From: Streptomyces pluripotens
Lineage (GTDB): Bacteria; Actinomycetota; Actinomycetes; Streptomycetales; Streptomycetaceae
Assembly: GCF_000802245.2 (NCBI RefSeq)
Contig: NZ_CP021080.1
Coordinates: 5,394,001-5,458,000, forward strand
Length of the DNA: 64,000 nt
Direction of reading: 5' to 3'
The translations under genes were made by a program, and so were the position numbers. Below the pieces are notes generated by a model, which saw only the letters and a list, made by a program, of their open reading frames with translations, was not told the DNA's origin and made no database searches. Of the stretch, positions 37,413 to 46,302 are shown in pieces. Each line of letters begins with the position of its first letter. Position 1 is the first letter of the stretch.

Positions 37413-38801
37413 TCAGCGGGTCAGGGGCAGGGTCGCCAGCGCGGCGACCACCAGGGTGAGTGGGCCGAACACGGCCAGCAGGGCGGTCACGCGGAGGGCG
37501 GCGGCACCGCGCAGCATCATGGCCGGCGCGCCGAGGCGGAGCAGCGCGGCGGTGGTGTCGGCACGGCACTGGCGGGCCTCGACGGCCGCGGTCAGCAGGG
37601 TCGCGACCGTGCAGCCGGCGACGACGAGCGCGCCGAGCGTGGCCAGCGGGCCGGAAGAGGGGGCCGAGGGCTCGTGGAAGGCGGTCACGGCGTAGGCGGC
37701 AGAGGCCACCGCACAGACCACGCCGAGCGGTCGGCCGATCCGGACGGCCTCGGCCATGAGGACCCGGCCGGCCAGCAGCCGGAGCGCACCCGGCCGGACG
37801 GACTGGAGGACCTGGCCGCACAAGCGAGTGAGACCGGGGGCGGCGAGGACGAGACCGGCGGTGGTGAGCAGCCAGCCGACGAGTACGGCGACGGCCCCAC
37901 CGGAGAGGGCGCTGAGGGACGGGGCGGGGGGAGGCGTCGTGCGGCCGGCGTACGCGTGTACGGCAAGGCCGGCCGCGAGCAGGGCGATGCCCCAGGGAAG
38001 GCCGACCGGAGGCGGCGAGGCACTTTGCCCCTCTTCGGCCACGTCCTCGGTCAAGCCGGTGCCCTGGGCGGAGGACTCGGGCACGGGGGCGGTGTCCGCC
38101 ACAGAGATCTCGGGGCCGGCCGCGGCATCCGGTACGGCGGGCGCACGGTTCGCGCCCGCCCGTGCTGGACGGACGGCTGACTTCAGGCGCGCCCCGAACC
38201 TCCCGTACGCGCCGAATGTCTCCCGGGTCGCCGACTGGCCGTACGCCCCGAAGCGGCCGTACCTGCGGGTGCCCGGGGAGGCAGGTCGTGGGTCGCGGGG
38301 GCACAGGGCCAGTGCCACTGTGGTCGAGGCGACCGCCGGGACCAGTCCCAGCAGGGTCAGGGCGGCGGGGACGGGCAGGGGCTGCGCCGTTGCCAGGAAG
38401 TCCCCCGCTCCGCCATCGAACGGCAGAGCCGTCAGATCGCCGCGCAGATGGAGAAAGGCAAGGAGGGCCAGCGTCGAGCCGAGGGTGCAGGACAGGGCTG
38501 TGGTCAGGGCCGAGACGGCCATAAGGCGGGCCGGACCGAGGCCGACGGCGGAGAGCCCGGGGCGCGGCTGGGTGGCCGGGTCGGTGCGGGCGACCGCGAG
38601 GGCGAAGTACACCGTGGCGGCGAGCGGTACGCCGCACCAGGCCAGGCGCAGTGCGGCGGCACCCGCCGCCTCGGGCCGGTTCAGTGCGTAGCCGAGGCAG
38701 GACAAGAGCAGGAAACTGGTGCCGGCGGAGGCCAGTGTGACCAGCAGTCGGCGCAGCTGGACGGCGGGCCGGGCGACGCGGGTCAGACGGAGAGCGAGCA
38801 C
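37413..38801 (-). CDS. ABC transporter permease, FtsX-like, substrate unknown
   Basis: A 462-residue membrane protein with about eight to ten hydrophobic spans and a long Gly/Arg/Pro-rich cytoplasmic insert near residues 170-260 (RRYGRFGAYGQSA twice in related form). GTG at 38801 lies 19 bases inside the upstream ATPase gene, so the pair is coupled. A longer in-frame extension to 39137 is the ATPase's shadow. The C-terminal spans resemble an FtsX-type permease half. No substrate can be assigned. Confidence 0.78.
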   Translation of the reverse strand: MLALRLTRVARPAVQLRRLLVTLASAGTSFLLLSCLGYALNRPEAAGAAALRLAWCGVPLAATVYFALAVARTDPATQPRPGLSAVGLGPARLMAVSALTTALSCTLGSTLALLAFLHLRGDLTALPFDGGAGDFLATAQPLPVPAALTLLGLVPAVASTTVALALCPRDPRPASPGTRRYGRFGAYGQSATRETFGAYGRFGARLKSAVRPARAGANRAPAVPDAAAGPEISVADTAPVPESSAQGTGLTEDVAEEGQSASPPPVGLPWGIALLAAGLAVHAYAGRTTPPPAPSLSALSGGAVAVLVGWLLTTAGLVLAAPGLTRLCGQVLQSVRPGALRLLAGRVLMAEAVRIGRPLGVVCAVASAAYAVTAFHEPSAPSSGPLATLGALVVAGCTVATLLTAAVEARQCRADTTAALLRLGAPAMMLRGAAALRVTALLAVFGPLTLVVAALATLPLTR

Positions 38802-39523
38802 GCGGCCCGGCCTTCCGGGTCGGGGACGTCCGGCAGGTGCACGGTATGCACGCGTCGGCCGTCCAACAGGGTCACCGTCCGGTCGGCGAGGGCGGCCGTC
38901 CCGGGATCGTGCGTGGCGAGCACCACGGTGATGCCGTGTGACCGGGCGGCCGTGGTGAGCGTCCGCAGGACGTGGGTGCGGTCGGCGTGGTGCAGCGGGG
39001 CCGTCGGCTCGTCGGCGAACAGGACCGTGGGACCGGGGGCGAGCGCACGGGCGATGGCTACGCGCTGACGTTCGGCGTGCTGCAGCTCGTGCGGACGTTT
39101 GCGGGACCTGTCGCCGACGTCCAGGCGCTCCAGCCACTCCAGTGCGGCCGCTTTGGCCCGGCGGCGGCTGGTACCGCGCAGCATCAGCGGCAGCGCCGCG
39201 TTCTCCCAGACGTTCAGCTCGGGGACCAGGACCGGCTCGGGGTCGATCCAGCCGAAGCGGTCCCGGCGCAGCCGTTCCCGGGCGATCGGCCCCAGGGTGT
39301 GCACGGGCGCGCTGTTGAACCAGACCTCACCGCGTCGCACCGGTACCAGACCGGACAGACAGCGCAACAGGGTCGTCTTGCCGCTGCCGCGCGGGCCACC
39401 GACGGCGAGGATCTCGCCCTCCCGCACGCCGAGCGAGACCCCGGCGAGTCCGGGCGAGCCGTCGGGGTGCCGAAAGTACAGGGAGCGTGCCCAGAGCACG
39501 TCGTTGTCCGGCGGGGCCTCCAT
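38783..39523 (-). CDS. ABC transporter ATPase with a degenerate signature motif
   Basis: A 246-residue ATPase of the MacB/LolD type. Walker A is GPRGSGKTTLLR and Walker B TVLFADEP, and the switch His is in VLATHDPG. The usual LSGGERQRVA is instead LQHAERQRVA, and the D-loop after Walker B reads APLHHAD. The Ser and Gly residues that clamp ATP across the dimer are therefore missing. GAGGTG lies upstream of the ATG at 39523. It is coupled to the downstream permease. Confidence 0.82.
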   Translation of the reverse strand: MEAPPDNDVLWARSLYFRHPDGSPGLAGVSLGVREGEILAVGGPRGSGKTTLLRCLSGLVPVRRGEVWFNSAPVHTLGPIARERLRRDRFGWIDPEPVLVPELNVWENAALPLMLRGTSRRRAKAAALEWLERLDVGDRSRKRPHELQHAERQRVAIARALAPGPTVLFADEPTAPLHHADRTHVLRTLTTAARSHGITVVLATHDPGTAALADRTVTLLDGRRVHTVHLPDVPDPEGRAACSLSV

Positions 39524-39645
39524 GGGCGTACACCTCGGTTCTGATCCGTTTTCCCGTGCTTGTTCCCCCGTCCGGGGGAACGAAGGCATGGGCCGATCGG
39601 TCACTGGCACGCTAGGCATGTCCCGGACGGGAGCCAGGAACCACA

Positions 39646-39691
39646 CGGCCCCGGGCCGCCGTTCTCACTCGAACGGAGGGCACCGGGGCCG
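39646..39691 (-). terminator. Hairpin terminator after the aminotransferase gene
   Basis: An outer 9-bp stem (CGGCCCCGG with CCGGGGCCG) encloses an inner 6-bp stem (CCGTTC with GAACGG). It lies just beyond the aminotransferase stop on the minus strand. Confidence 0.7.
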
Positions 39692-39721
39692 GGGTTGATC
39701 AGCTGATCGGACGAGTCGGGC

Positions 39722-41086
39722 TCAGAGCTTGGTCCACGCCTCGGTCAGCGTCGCGCGCAGGATCTGCTCGATCTCGTCGAAGGTCTCCTGGTTGGAGATC
39801 AGCGGCGGGGCGAGCTGGACGACCGGGTCGCCGCGGTCGTCGGCCCGGCAGTACAGGCCGTTGTCGAACAGCGCCTTGGAGAGGAAGCCGTACAGGACGC
39901 GCTCGGTCTCCTCCTCGTTGAACGACTCCTTGGTGTTCTTGTCCTTCACCAGTTCGATGCCGTAGAAGAAGCCGTTGCCCCGGACGTCGCCGACGATGGG
40001 CAGGTCGTGCAGCTTCTGCAGGGTCGACAGGAAGGCCGACTCGTTGTCCAGGACGTGCTGGTTGAGGTTCTCGCGCTCGAACAGGTCCAGGTTGGCCAGA
40101 CCCACGGCCGCCGACACCGGGTGGCCGCCGAAGGTGTAGCCGTGCAGGAAGGTGTTGTCGCCCTTGTAGAACGGCTCGGCGAGGCGGTCGGAGACGATGC
40201 AGGCGCCGATCGGGGAGTAGCCCGAGGTCATGCCCTTGGCGCAGGTGATCATGTCCGGGACGTAGCCGAACTTGTCGCAGGCGAACATCGTGCCCAGGCG
40301 GCCGAAGGCGCAGATGACCTCGTCCGACACGAGCAGCACGTCGTACTGGTCGCAGATCTCGCGCACGCGCTGGAAGTAGCCGGGCGGGGGTGGGAAGCAG
40401 CCGCCGGCGTTCTGCACGGGCTCCAGGAAGACCGCGGCGACGGTGTCCGGCCCCTCGAAGAGGATCTGCTGCTCTATCTGGTCGGCGGCCCAGCGACCGA
40501 AGGCCTCCGGGTCGTCACCGAAGATCGGCGCGCGGTAGATGTTGGTGTTCGGGACCTTGTGCGCGCCCGGGACGAGCGGCTCGAAGGGAGCCTTGAGCCC
40601 CGGCAGGCCGGTGATGGACAGGGCGCCCTGCGGGGTGCCGTGATAGGCGACCGCCCGGGAGATGACCTTGTGCTTGGTGGGCTTGCCGGTCAGCTTGAAG
40701 TACTGCTTGGCGAGCTTCCATGCGGTTTCGACGGCCTCGCCGCCACCGGTGGTGAAGAAGACCTTGTTCAGGTCGCCCGGCGCGTGGTCGGCCAGCCGCT
40801 CGGCCAGCTCGACGGCCTTGGGATGGGCGTAGGACCACACCGGGAAGAAGGCCAGCTCCTGGGCCTGCTTGAACGCCGTCTCGGCCAGTTCCGTGCGGCC
40901 GTGACCGGCCTGGACCACGAACAGACCCGCGAGACCGTCCAGGTAGCGCTTTCCCTTGTCGTCGTAGATGTAGGTGCCCTCACCCCGGACGATGGTCGGG
41001 ACGGGGGAGTTCTCGTACGAGGACATGCGGGTGAAGTGCATCCACAGGTGGTCGTACGCGGTGCGGCTGAGGTCCTTGCTGCTCAC
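39722..41086 (-). CDS. Class III aminotransferase, putrescine/polyamine type
   Basis: A 454-residue PLP enzyme. The catalytic lysine is Lys284 in TCAKGMTSGYSPIG, with the cofactor aspartate in LLVSDEVICAFGR and the phosphate-binding TTGGGEAVETAWKLA. The closest recognisable group is the omega-aminotransferases that use pyruvate as acceptor for putrescine, diaminopropane or beta-alanine. The neighbouring aminobutyraldehyde-type dehydrogenase and polyamine uptake genes support putrescine as donor. The start is GTG at 41086. It lies 19 bases downstream of the Lrp gene on the same strand. Confidence 0.88.
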   Translation of the reverse strand: MSSKDLSRTAYDHLWMHFTRMSSYENSPVPTIVRGEGTYIYDDKGKRYLDGLAGLFVVQAGHGRTELAETAFKQAQELAFFPVWSYAHPKAVELAERLADHAPGDLNKVFFTTGGGEAVETAWKLAKQYFKLTGKPTKHKVISRAVAYHGTPQGALSITGLPGLKAPFEPLVPGAHKVPNTNIYRAPIFGDDPEAFGRWAADQIEQQILFEGPDTVAAVFLEPVQNAGGCFPPPPGYFQRVREICDQYDVLLVSDEVICAFGRLGTMFACDKFGYVPDMITCAKGMTSGYSPIGACIVSDRLAEPFYKGDNTFLHGYTFGGHPVSAAVGLANLDLFERENLNQHVLDNESAFLSTLQKLHDLPIVGDVRGNGFFYGIELVKDKNTKESFNEEETERVLYGFLSKALFDNGLYCRADDRGDPVVQLAPPLISNQETFDEIEQILRATLTEAWTKL

Positions 41087-41105
41087 GGTTATCGGGTCCT
41101 CACGG

Positions 41106-41609
41106 TTATCGGGTTCCCCACATGTAGGTCTGCTTCTTGAGCTTGAGATAGACGAAGCTCTCGGTGGAGCGCACTCCGGGCAGGGCCCGGATGCGTTTGT
41201 TGATGACGTCCAGCAGGTGGTCGTCGTCCTCGCAGACGATCTCGGCGAGGATGTCGAACGAGCCCGCGGTCATCACCACGTACTCGACTTCCGACATGTC
41301 AGTGAGCGCGTCCGCGATCGATTCGACATCGCCTTCGACGTTGATCCCGACCATCGCCTGCCGGCGGAAGCCCACGGTGAGCGGGTCCGTGACGGCGACG
41401 ATCTGCATCACGCCCTGGTCCAGCAGCTTCTGCACGCGCTGGCGCACGGCAGCCTCGGAGAGGCCGACGGCCTTGCCGATCGCGGCGTACGGCCGCCGGC
41501 CGTCCTCCTGGAGCTGCTGGATGATGGCGAGGGAGACGGCGTCCAACTGGGGGGTGCCGTTCCTGGACTCGCGGGAGGAGTCCCTCTGGTCTGCGCTTCG
41601 ACTGGCCAC
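41106..41609 (-). CDS. Lrp/AsnC family transcriptional regulator
   Basis: A 167-residue regulator from GTG at 41609. The N-terminal helix-turn-helix lies in LDAVSLAIIQQLQEDGRRPYAAIGKAVGLSEAAVRQRVQKLLDQGV. The C-terminal RAM (alpha-beta sandwich) domain includes VEYVVMTAGSFDILAEIVCEDDDHLL. Alternative starts at 41624 (GTG) and 41645 (TTG) exist and no ribosome binding site decides. Its position between the aminotransferase and the divergent aldehyde dehydrogenase makes polyamine catabolism the likely target. Confidence 0.9.
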   Translation of the reverse strand: MASRSADQRDSSRESRNGTPQLDAVSLAIIQQLQEDGRRPYAAIGKAVGLSEAAVRQRVQKLLDQGVMQIVAVTDPLTVGFRRQAMVGINVEGDVESIADALTDMSEVEYVVMTAGSFDILAEIVCEDDDHLLDVINKRIRALPGVRSTESFVYLKLKKQTYMWGTR

Positions 41610-41650
41610 GACCTCACTGTGCACGACGTCTCGACAGTTTCGCAAGGCCG

Positions 41651-41671
41651 AATCAATGAAATCCGTTGTTT
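41651..41671 (+). promoter_or_regulatory. Putative Lrp operator in the divergent promoter region
   Basis: A 21-base imperfect palindrome is centred on A41661. Its right arm is TCCGTTGTTT (41662-41671) and its left arm AATCAATGAA, pairing at 7 of 10 positions. The right half recurs upstream of the second aldehyde dehydrogenase at 51053-51073. An additional GAAATCCG (41658-41665) and CGGATTTC (41688-41695) pair overlaps it. Confidence 0.5.
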
Positions 41672-41839
41672 ATGAGACCGTGTCTTGCGGATTTCGCAGG
41701 GGTGGTGGCGATGGGGGTGTTGAAAACGTGGGCCTGCCGACTAGGGTGGGGTGTCTCAGCGTGTGGACAGCCGGACTCAACGACACCGGCTGGACAGGCT
41801 GGACAGCTCGAACCCTCGAACCTGATCAGGAGGCCGGCA

Positions 41840-43279
41840 GTGAGCACCGAGCTGCGTCGTCTGCGTAACTACATCGACGGTGAGTTCCGGGACGCCGCCG
41901 ACGGACGGACCACTGAGGTGGTCAACCCCGCGACGGGCGAGGCGTACGCGACCGCGCCGTTGTCCGGACAGCCGGACGTGGACGCCGCCATGGCGGCCGC
42001 CGCCGCGGCCTTCCCGGCCTGGCGCGACACCACCCCCGCCGAGCGCCAGAAGGCCCTGCTGAAGATCGCGGACGCGTTCGAGGAGCGCGCCGAGGAACTG
42101 GTCGCGGCCGAGGTGGAGAACACGGGCAAGCCGATCGGGCTCACCCGCTCCGAGGAGGTCCCGCCGATGGTCGACCAGATCCGCTTCTTCGCGGGCGCGG
42201 CGCGGATGCTGGAGGGCCGTTCGGCCGGCGAGTACATGGAGGGGATGACGTCGATCATCCGCCGTGAGCCGGTCGGCGTGTGCGCGCAGGTCGCCCCGTG
42301 GAACTACCCGATGATGATGGCGGTGTGGAAGTTCGCGCCGGCGATCGCGGCGGGCAACACGGTCGTGCTGAAGCCCTCGGACACCACCCCCGCCTCCACC
42401 GTCCTGATCGCCGACATCATCGGCTCGATCCTCCCCAAGGGCGTCTTCAACGTCATCTGCGGCGACCGCGACACCGGCCGCCTGATGGTCGAGCACCCGA
42501 CCCCGGCGATGGCCTCCATCACCGGCTCTGTGCGTGCCGGCATGTCTGTTGCCGAGTCCGCCTCCAAGGACCTCAAGCGCGTCCACCTGGAGCTGGGCGG
42601 CAAGGCCCCGGTCGTCGTCTTCGAGGACACCGACATCGCCAAGGCCGTCGAGGACATCTCCGTGGCGGGCTTCTTCAACGCCGGCCAGGACTGCACGGCC
42701 GCCACCCGTGTGCTGGTGCAGGAGTCGATCCACGACGAGTTCGTCGCGGCGCTGGCCAAGGCCGCCGCCGAGACGAAGACCGGCCAGCCGGACGACGAGG
42801 ACGTGCTCTTCGGCCCGCTCAACAACCCGAACCAGCTCAAGCAGGTATCCGGCTTCATCGACCGCCTCCCGGCACACGCCAAGGTGGAGGCCGGCGGCCA
42901 GCAGGTCGGCGACAAGGGCTACTTCTACGCCCCGACGGTCGTCTCCGGTCTGAAGCAGGACGACGAGATCATCCAGAAGGAGGTCTTCGGCCCCGTCATC
43001 ACCGTCCAGTCCTTCACCGACGAGGAGCAGGCCGTCGAGTGGGCCAACGGTGTCGAGTACGCCCTCGCGTCCTCGGTGTGGACCAAGGACCACGCCCGCG
43101 CGATGCGCATGTCCAGGAAGCTCGACTTCGGCTGCGTGTGGATCAACACCCACATCCCGCTGGTCGCCGAGATGCCCCACGGCGGCTTCAAGAAGTCCGG
43201 CTATGGCAAGGACCTGTCGGCGTACGGGTTCGAGGACTACACGCGGATCAAGCACGTCATGACCTCGCTGGACGCATAG
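41840..43279 (+). CDS. Gamma-aminobutyraldehyde-type dehydrogenase
   Basis: A 479-residue NAD-dependent aldehyde dehydrogenase. Catalytic Cys285 is in NAGQDCTAA and the general base Glu251 in [36 protein letters not shown] forms the cofactor site. The family oxidises 4-aminobutyraldehyde or related amino-aldehydes to GABA. GTG at 41840 follows CAGGAGG. It faces the Lrp regulator gene across a 230-base divergent region and is followed by a terminator. Confidence 0.9.
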   Translation: MSTELRRLRNYIDGEFRDAADGRTTEVVNPATGEAYATAPLSGQPDVDAAMAAAAAAFPAWRDTTPAERQKALLKIADAFEERAEELVAAEVENTGKPIGLTRSEEVPPMVDQIRFFAGAARMLEGRSAGEYMEGMTSIIRREPVGVCAQVAPWNYPMMMAVWKFAPAIAAGNTVVLKPSDTTPASTVLIADIIGSILPKGVFNVICGDRDTGRLMVEHPTPAMASITGSVRAGMSVAESASKDLKRVHLELGGKAPVVVFEDTDIAKAVEDISVAGFFNAGQDCTAATRVLVQESIHDEFVAALAKAAAETKTGQPDDEDVLFGPLNNPNQLKQVSGFIDRLPAHAKVEAGGQQVGDKGYFYAPTVVSGLKQDDEIIQKEVFGPVITVQSFTDEEQAVEWANGVEYALASSVWTKDHARAMRMSRKLDFGCVWINTHIPLVAEMPHGGFKKSGYGKDLSAYGFEDYTRIKHVMTSLDA

Positions 43280-43336
43280 GCCCTCGGTGAGCCGGCCGGC
43301 AGGCTTTCCTGCGCTCCGGCCGTAACGACAGCGGGC

Positions 43337-43375
43337 GCGGCCCCCGGACGGGACACCTCCCCATCCGGGGGCCGC
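43337..43375 (+). terminator. Terminator after the first aldehyde dehydrogenase
   Basis: A perfect 12-bp stem, GCGGCCCCCGGA pairing with TCCGGGGGCCGC around a 15-base loop, lies 57 bases after the stop and is followed by TCTGTC. Confidence 0.85.
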
Positions 43376-43434
43376 TCTGTCACCGAACACCTTCCGGCGC
43401 TGATCGACAAGGTGTCGGGCAGACCCGGGCATGC

Positions 43435-43449
43435 TCGACGCAGCGTCGA
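43435..43449. promoter_or_regulatory. Perfect palindrome upstream of the first polyamine-binding gene
   Basis: TCGACGC and GCGTCGA flank a single A, making a 15-base palindrome that ends 36 bases before the GTG at 43486. The position fits an operator; no known regulator is assigned. Confidence 0.4.
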
Positions 43450-43485
43450 TTGTCTGCTTGAGGGCCGGGACGGCATGCTGCCCGC

Positions 43486-44679
43486 GTGTCCCACACTCCT
43501 TCGCGTACGTCCGCGCTGTCCCGCCGCTCCCTCCTGGCCGCGCTGGGTGGCACCGCCGCGCTCGGTGCCCTGGCCGGCTGCGGGGTGCCCGCCGCCTACA
43601 TCGCGCCCGGCGACCGGTCCGTGACCGATGAGTCCACGGCCGACCGGAAACTGACCTGGGCGAACTGGCCGTTGTACATCGACACCGACGACGACAACCC
43701 CAATAAGAGGCCCACACTGGAGGCCTTCGAAAAGCACACGGGGATCTCCGTGGACTACGTCGAGGAGATCAACGACAACGACGAGTTCTTCGGCAAGATC
43801 TCACCCGCGCTGATGAACCATCAGCCGACCGGCCGCGACCTGATCGTCATCAGCGACTGGATGTGCGCCCGGTTCGTACGCCTTGGCTGGGTGCAGGAGA
43901 TGGACCGTGCGCACCAGCCCAACGTGGCCAAGTACCTCGACCCGTTGCTCCGCTCGCCGGCCTTCGACCCGGGCCGCATATCCACCGTTCCGTGGCAGTC
44001 GGGCATCACCGGAATCGCGTACAACCGCAAGAGGCTCGGTCGCGAGATACACAACGTGTCGGACCTGTGGGCGAAGGACCTCAAGGGGCGGGTGACGCTC
44101 CTGTCGGGTCTGGACGAGGCTTTCGCGCTGCTGATGCAGGGCAACGGAGTGGACATCACCAAGTGGACCGCCGACGACTTCCACCTGATCTGCGAGCAGG
44201 TGGAGCGGGAGGTCCGTCGGGGCCAGATCCGCCGCTTCACCGGAAACGACTACACCAAGGACCTGGTCAGCGGGGACGTGCTGGCTTGCCAGGCGTACTC
44301 CGGGGACGTCATCCAACTCCAGGCGGACAACCCCGACATCCGGTTCGTCATCCCCGAGGAGGGAGCCGAGCTGTGGTCGGACTCCCTGATGATCCCCGAC
44401 CGGGCCCGTCACAAGACCAACGCCGAGCGCTTGATCGACTACTACTACGACCCCGAGGTCGCCGCCGAACTCGCCACCTGGGTCAACTACGTCTGCCCCG
44501 TCCCCGCGGCCCGAGAGGTACTGGGCGCCGCCAAGGACAAGGAGACCGCGGCCCTGGCCGACAACCCCCTCATCTTCCCGGACTCCGCGATGCGCAGGCG
44601 TCTTGCCATCGCCCGGGACATCACCTCTTCGGAACGGGTGGGGTTCGCGAAGCGGTGGAACAGGATCGTGGGTCTCTGA
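43486..44679 (+). CDS. Orphan polyamine-type substrate-binding lipoprotein
   Basis: A 397-residue PotD-like protein. The N-terminus has twin arginines (SRRSLLAALGG) and the lipobox LAGC (Cys32), so Tat export and lipidation are likely. The mature part has LTWANWPLYIDTDD, INDNDEFFGKI and RRFTGNDYTKDL, shared almost segment for segment with the protein at 52787. No permease or ATPase genes adjoin it, so it may feed the potABC system encoded 9 kb away. GTG start at 43486. Confidence 0.88.
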   Translation: MSHTPSRTSALSRRSLLAALGGTAALGALAGCGVPAAYIAPGDRSVTDESTADRKLTWANWPLYIDTDDDNPNKRPTLEAFEKHTGISVDYVEEINDNDEFFGKISPALMNHQPTGRDLIVISDWMCARFVRLGWVQEMDRAHQPNVAKYLDPLLRSPAFDPGRISTVPWQSGITGIAYNRKRLGREIHNVSDLWAKDLKGRVTLLSGLDEAFALLMQGNGVDITKWTADDFHLICEQVEREVRRGQIRRFTGNDYTKDLVSGDVLACQAYSGDVIQLQADNPDIRFVIPEEGAELWSDSLMIPDRARHKTNAERLIDYYYDPEVAAELATWVNYVCPVPAAREVLGAAKDKETAALADNPLIFPDSAMRRRLAIARDITSSERVGFAKRWNRIVGL

Positions 44680-44758
44680 GCCGGCCGGCGGGGCAGTGCG
44701 CGTCGCGCCACCTCGGCAGGCGAGCGACCAGCCTCACCCCCCTGAGGGTCTGTCATTT

Positions 44759-44772
44759 TTGAACACGTTCAA
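44759..44772. promoter_or_regulatory. TetR-type palindrome TTGAACacGTTCAA
   Basis: Perfect 6-base arms TTGAAC and GTTCAA flank two bases. The palindrome ends 21 bases before the ATG of the disrupted membrane-protein gene. This form of operator is typical of TetR repressors in Streptomyces. Confidence 0.6.
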
Positions 44773-44856
44773 TTCGAGGCGTAGGGTCGTGCCATGAGCG
44801 ACAGAGCCGCCCTGCTCAAGGGCATCCGCGTGTGGCTGGTCTTCTTCGTCGTGTGC

Positions 44857-44860
44857 CTAG
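44857..44860. repeat. CTAG target-site duplication, left copy
   Basis: CTAG here and at 46303-46306 flank the element exactly. A four-base CTAG-like duplication is typical of IS701-family transposition. Confidence 0.9.
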
Positions 44861-44870
44861 TAGTGCTTGG

Positions 44871-46237
44871 TCAGGTCGGTGCGGCCGTGGGTATGTCGCG
44901 GTGGCAGGTGGGGCAGGCGCCGGTCCAGGTGGCGAGGAGTGTCTGCAGCTCGCGGACGACTTGGTAGAGGCTCCGGCCGGCGCCGCGTCTTTTGGGGCTC
45001 TGGCCAGTCGTTGCAGGGTGCAGAAGGCGTGGGCGGCAGAGACGAGGGTGACGTGGTGGTGCCAGCCGCCCCAGGTCCGGCCCTCGAAGTGGGCCAGCCC
45101 CAGAGCCTGCTTCATCTCGCGGTAGTCGTGCTCGATGCGCCAGCGGAGCTTGGCCAGGCGGACCAGGGTGGTCAGCGGGGTGTCGGCGGGCAGGTCGGAC
45201 AGCCAGAACTGGACCGGCTCGCTCTCGCGCGCGGGCCACTCGGCCAGCAGCCAGCACTCGGGCAGTTCCGGGCCCTCGGTGGCCTGGCGGATCTGACGCC
45301 CGGCGGGCCGGATCCGCAAGGCCACGAACCGGGAGTACATCCGCTTGAAGCCGGAGCGGCCGGTGCCGGGCCGGGAGCCTTCCCGCCATTGGACCGGCCG
45401 TGCGGCCTTCCGGCCCGCCGCGATGACCAGCTCTTTCACCGAACGCGGAGGCTCGGGGTACTTCGGCACCGGTGGCCGTCCGGTCCCGGAGTACGGCTCG
45501 GCCACCGGAACCGCGTCGGCGGGTTGGGCCGACAGGGTGGTGGAGATGCCCACCACGTAGCGCATGCCCCGTGCGTTCAGGCCGAGACGGAAGGCCGCGG
45601 CGTCGCCGTATCCGGCATCTGCGATGGCCAGCGGCACATCGATCCCCCAGGAACGAGTCTCATCGGCCATGTCCAGGGCGAGCTGCCACTTTTCCACGTG
45701 CCCGGCATCCTCCGGGATGCCGCAAGTGACACGACGGGCGATCTTGCCCGGGTCAGCTTCCGGCGAGGCGGGGTCCCAGGTCCGGGGCAGGAACAACCGC
45801 CAGTTGACCGCTGCCGAGGCATGATCGGAGGCCAGGTGCAGCGAGACGCCCACCTGGCAGTTGGTGACCTTGCCCGCGGTGCCGGTGTACTGCCGCGACA
45901 CACACGCCGAGGCAGTGCCGTCCTTCAAGAAGCCGGTGTCGTCGAAGACCAGCGCGGTCGGGCGGATCGCCGTCTCCATCCTCCAGGCCAGGCTGGCCCG
46001 GATGTGGGCCGGATCCCACGGGCTGGCGGTGATGAAGTGGGCCAGAGCCTGCCGGTTCCCGTCCTCCCCGAGGCGAGCGGCCATCGGCTCGACCGACTTG
46101 CGCTTGCCGTCGGTCAGCAGTCCCCGCAGGTAGACCTGCCCCCACCGGCGCTGGTCCTTGCGCGCGAACGGCTCGAACACCTCCGCAGCAAACGCCTCCA
46201 ACTCATCACGCACCGCAGCCATTTCGTCCGGAGTCAC
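44871..46237 (-). CDS. IS701-family DDE transposase, read through a -1 shift
   Basis: The frame from GTG 46237 shows DDE features: VFDDTGFLKDG, IADAGYGD and RWRIEHDYREMKQALGLAHFEG. After LQRLARAPK the zero frame becomes low-complexity and runs out of the element into host DNA (stop at 44816). The -1 frame instead continues RRGAGRSLYQVVRELQTLLA and TWTGACPTCHRDIP and stops at 44871 inside the terminal repeat, which is the normal family C-terminus. The shift falls at C CCA AAA (44990-44996). It would give a 455-residue protein if programmed; otherwise the copy is broken. Confidence 0.85.
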
Positions 46238-46284
46238 ACACCCTCAACGCGACACACAACCCGAAGGGCACGCACCACCAAAGA

Positions 46285-46302
46285 CGACCTGACCAAGCAC
46301 TA
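46285..46302 (-). repeat. Right terminal inverted repeat of the IS701 element
   Basis: CGACCTGACCAAGCACTA is the exact complement of the left end at 44861-44878. The second CTAG follows at 46303-46306. Confidence 0.95.

Larger units (their letters stand above)
44861..46302. mobile_element. IS701-family insertion sequence
   Basis: A 1442-base element with perfect 18-base terminal inverted repeats: TAGTGCTTGGTCAGGTCG at 44861-44878 and its complement at 46285-46302. CTAG duplications flank it. It contains one DDE transposase gene on the minus strand. The perfect ends and duplications show a recent insertion. Confidence 0.95.

Noticed and set aside
41777..43717. A 646-codon antisense frame over the first aldehyde dehydrogenase
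   Set aside because: The plus-strand gene has full active-site motifs; the antisense product is Arg/Gly-rich noise.
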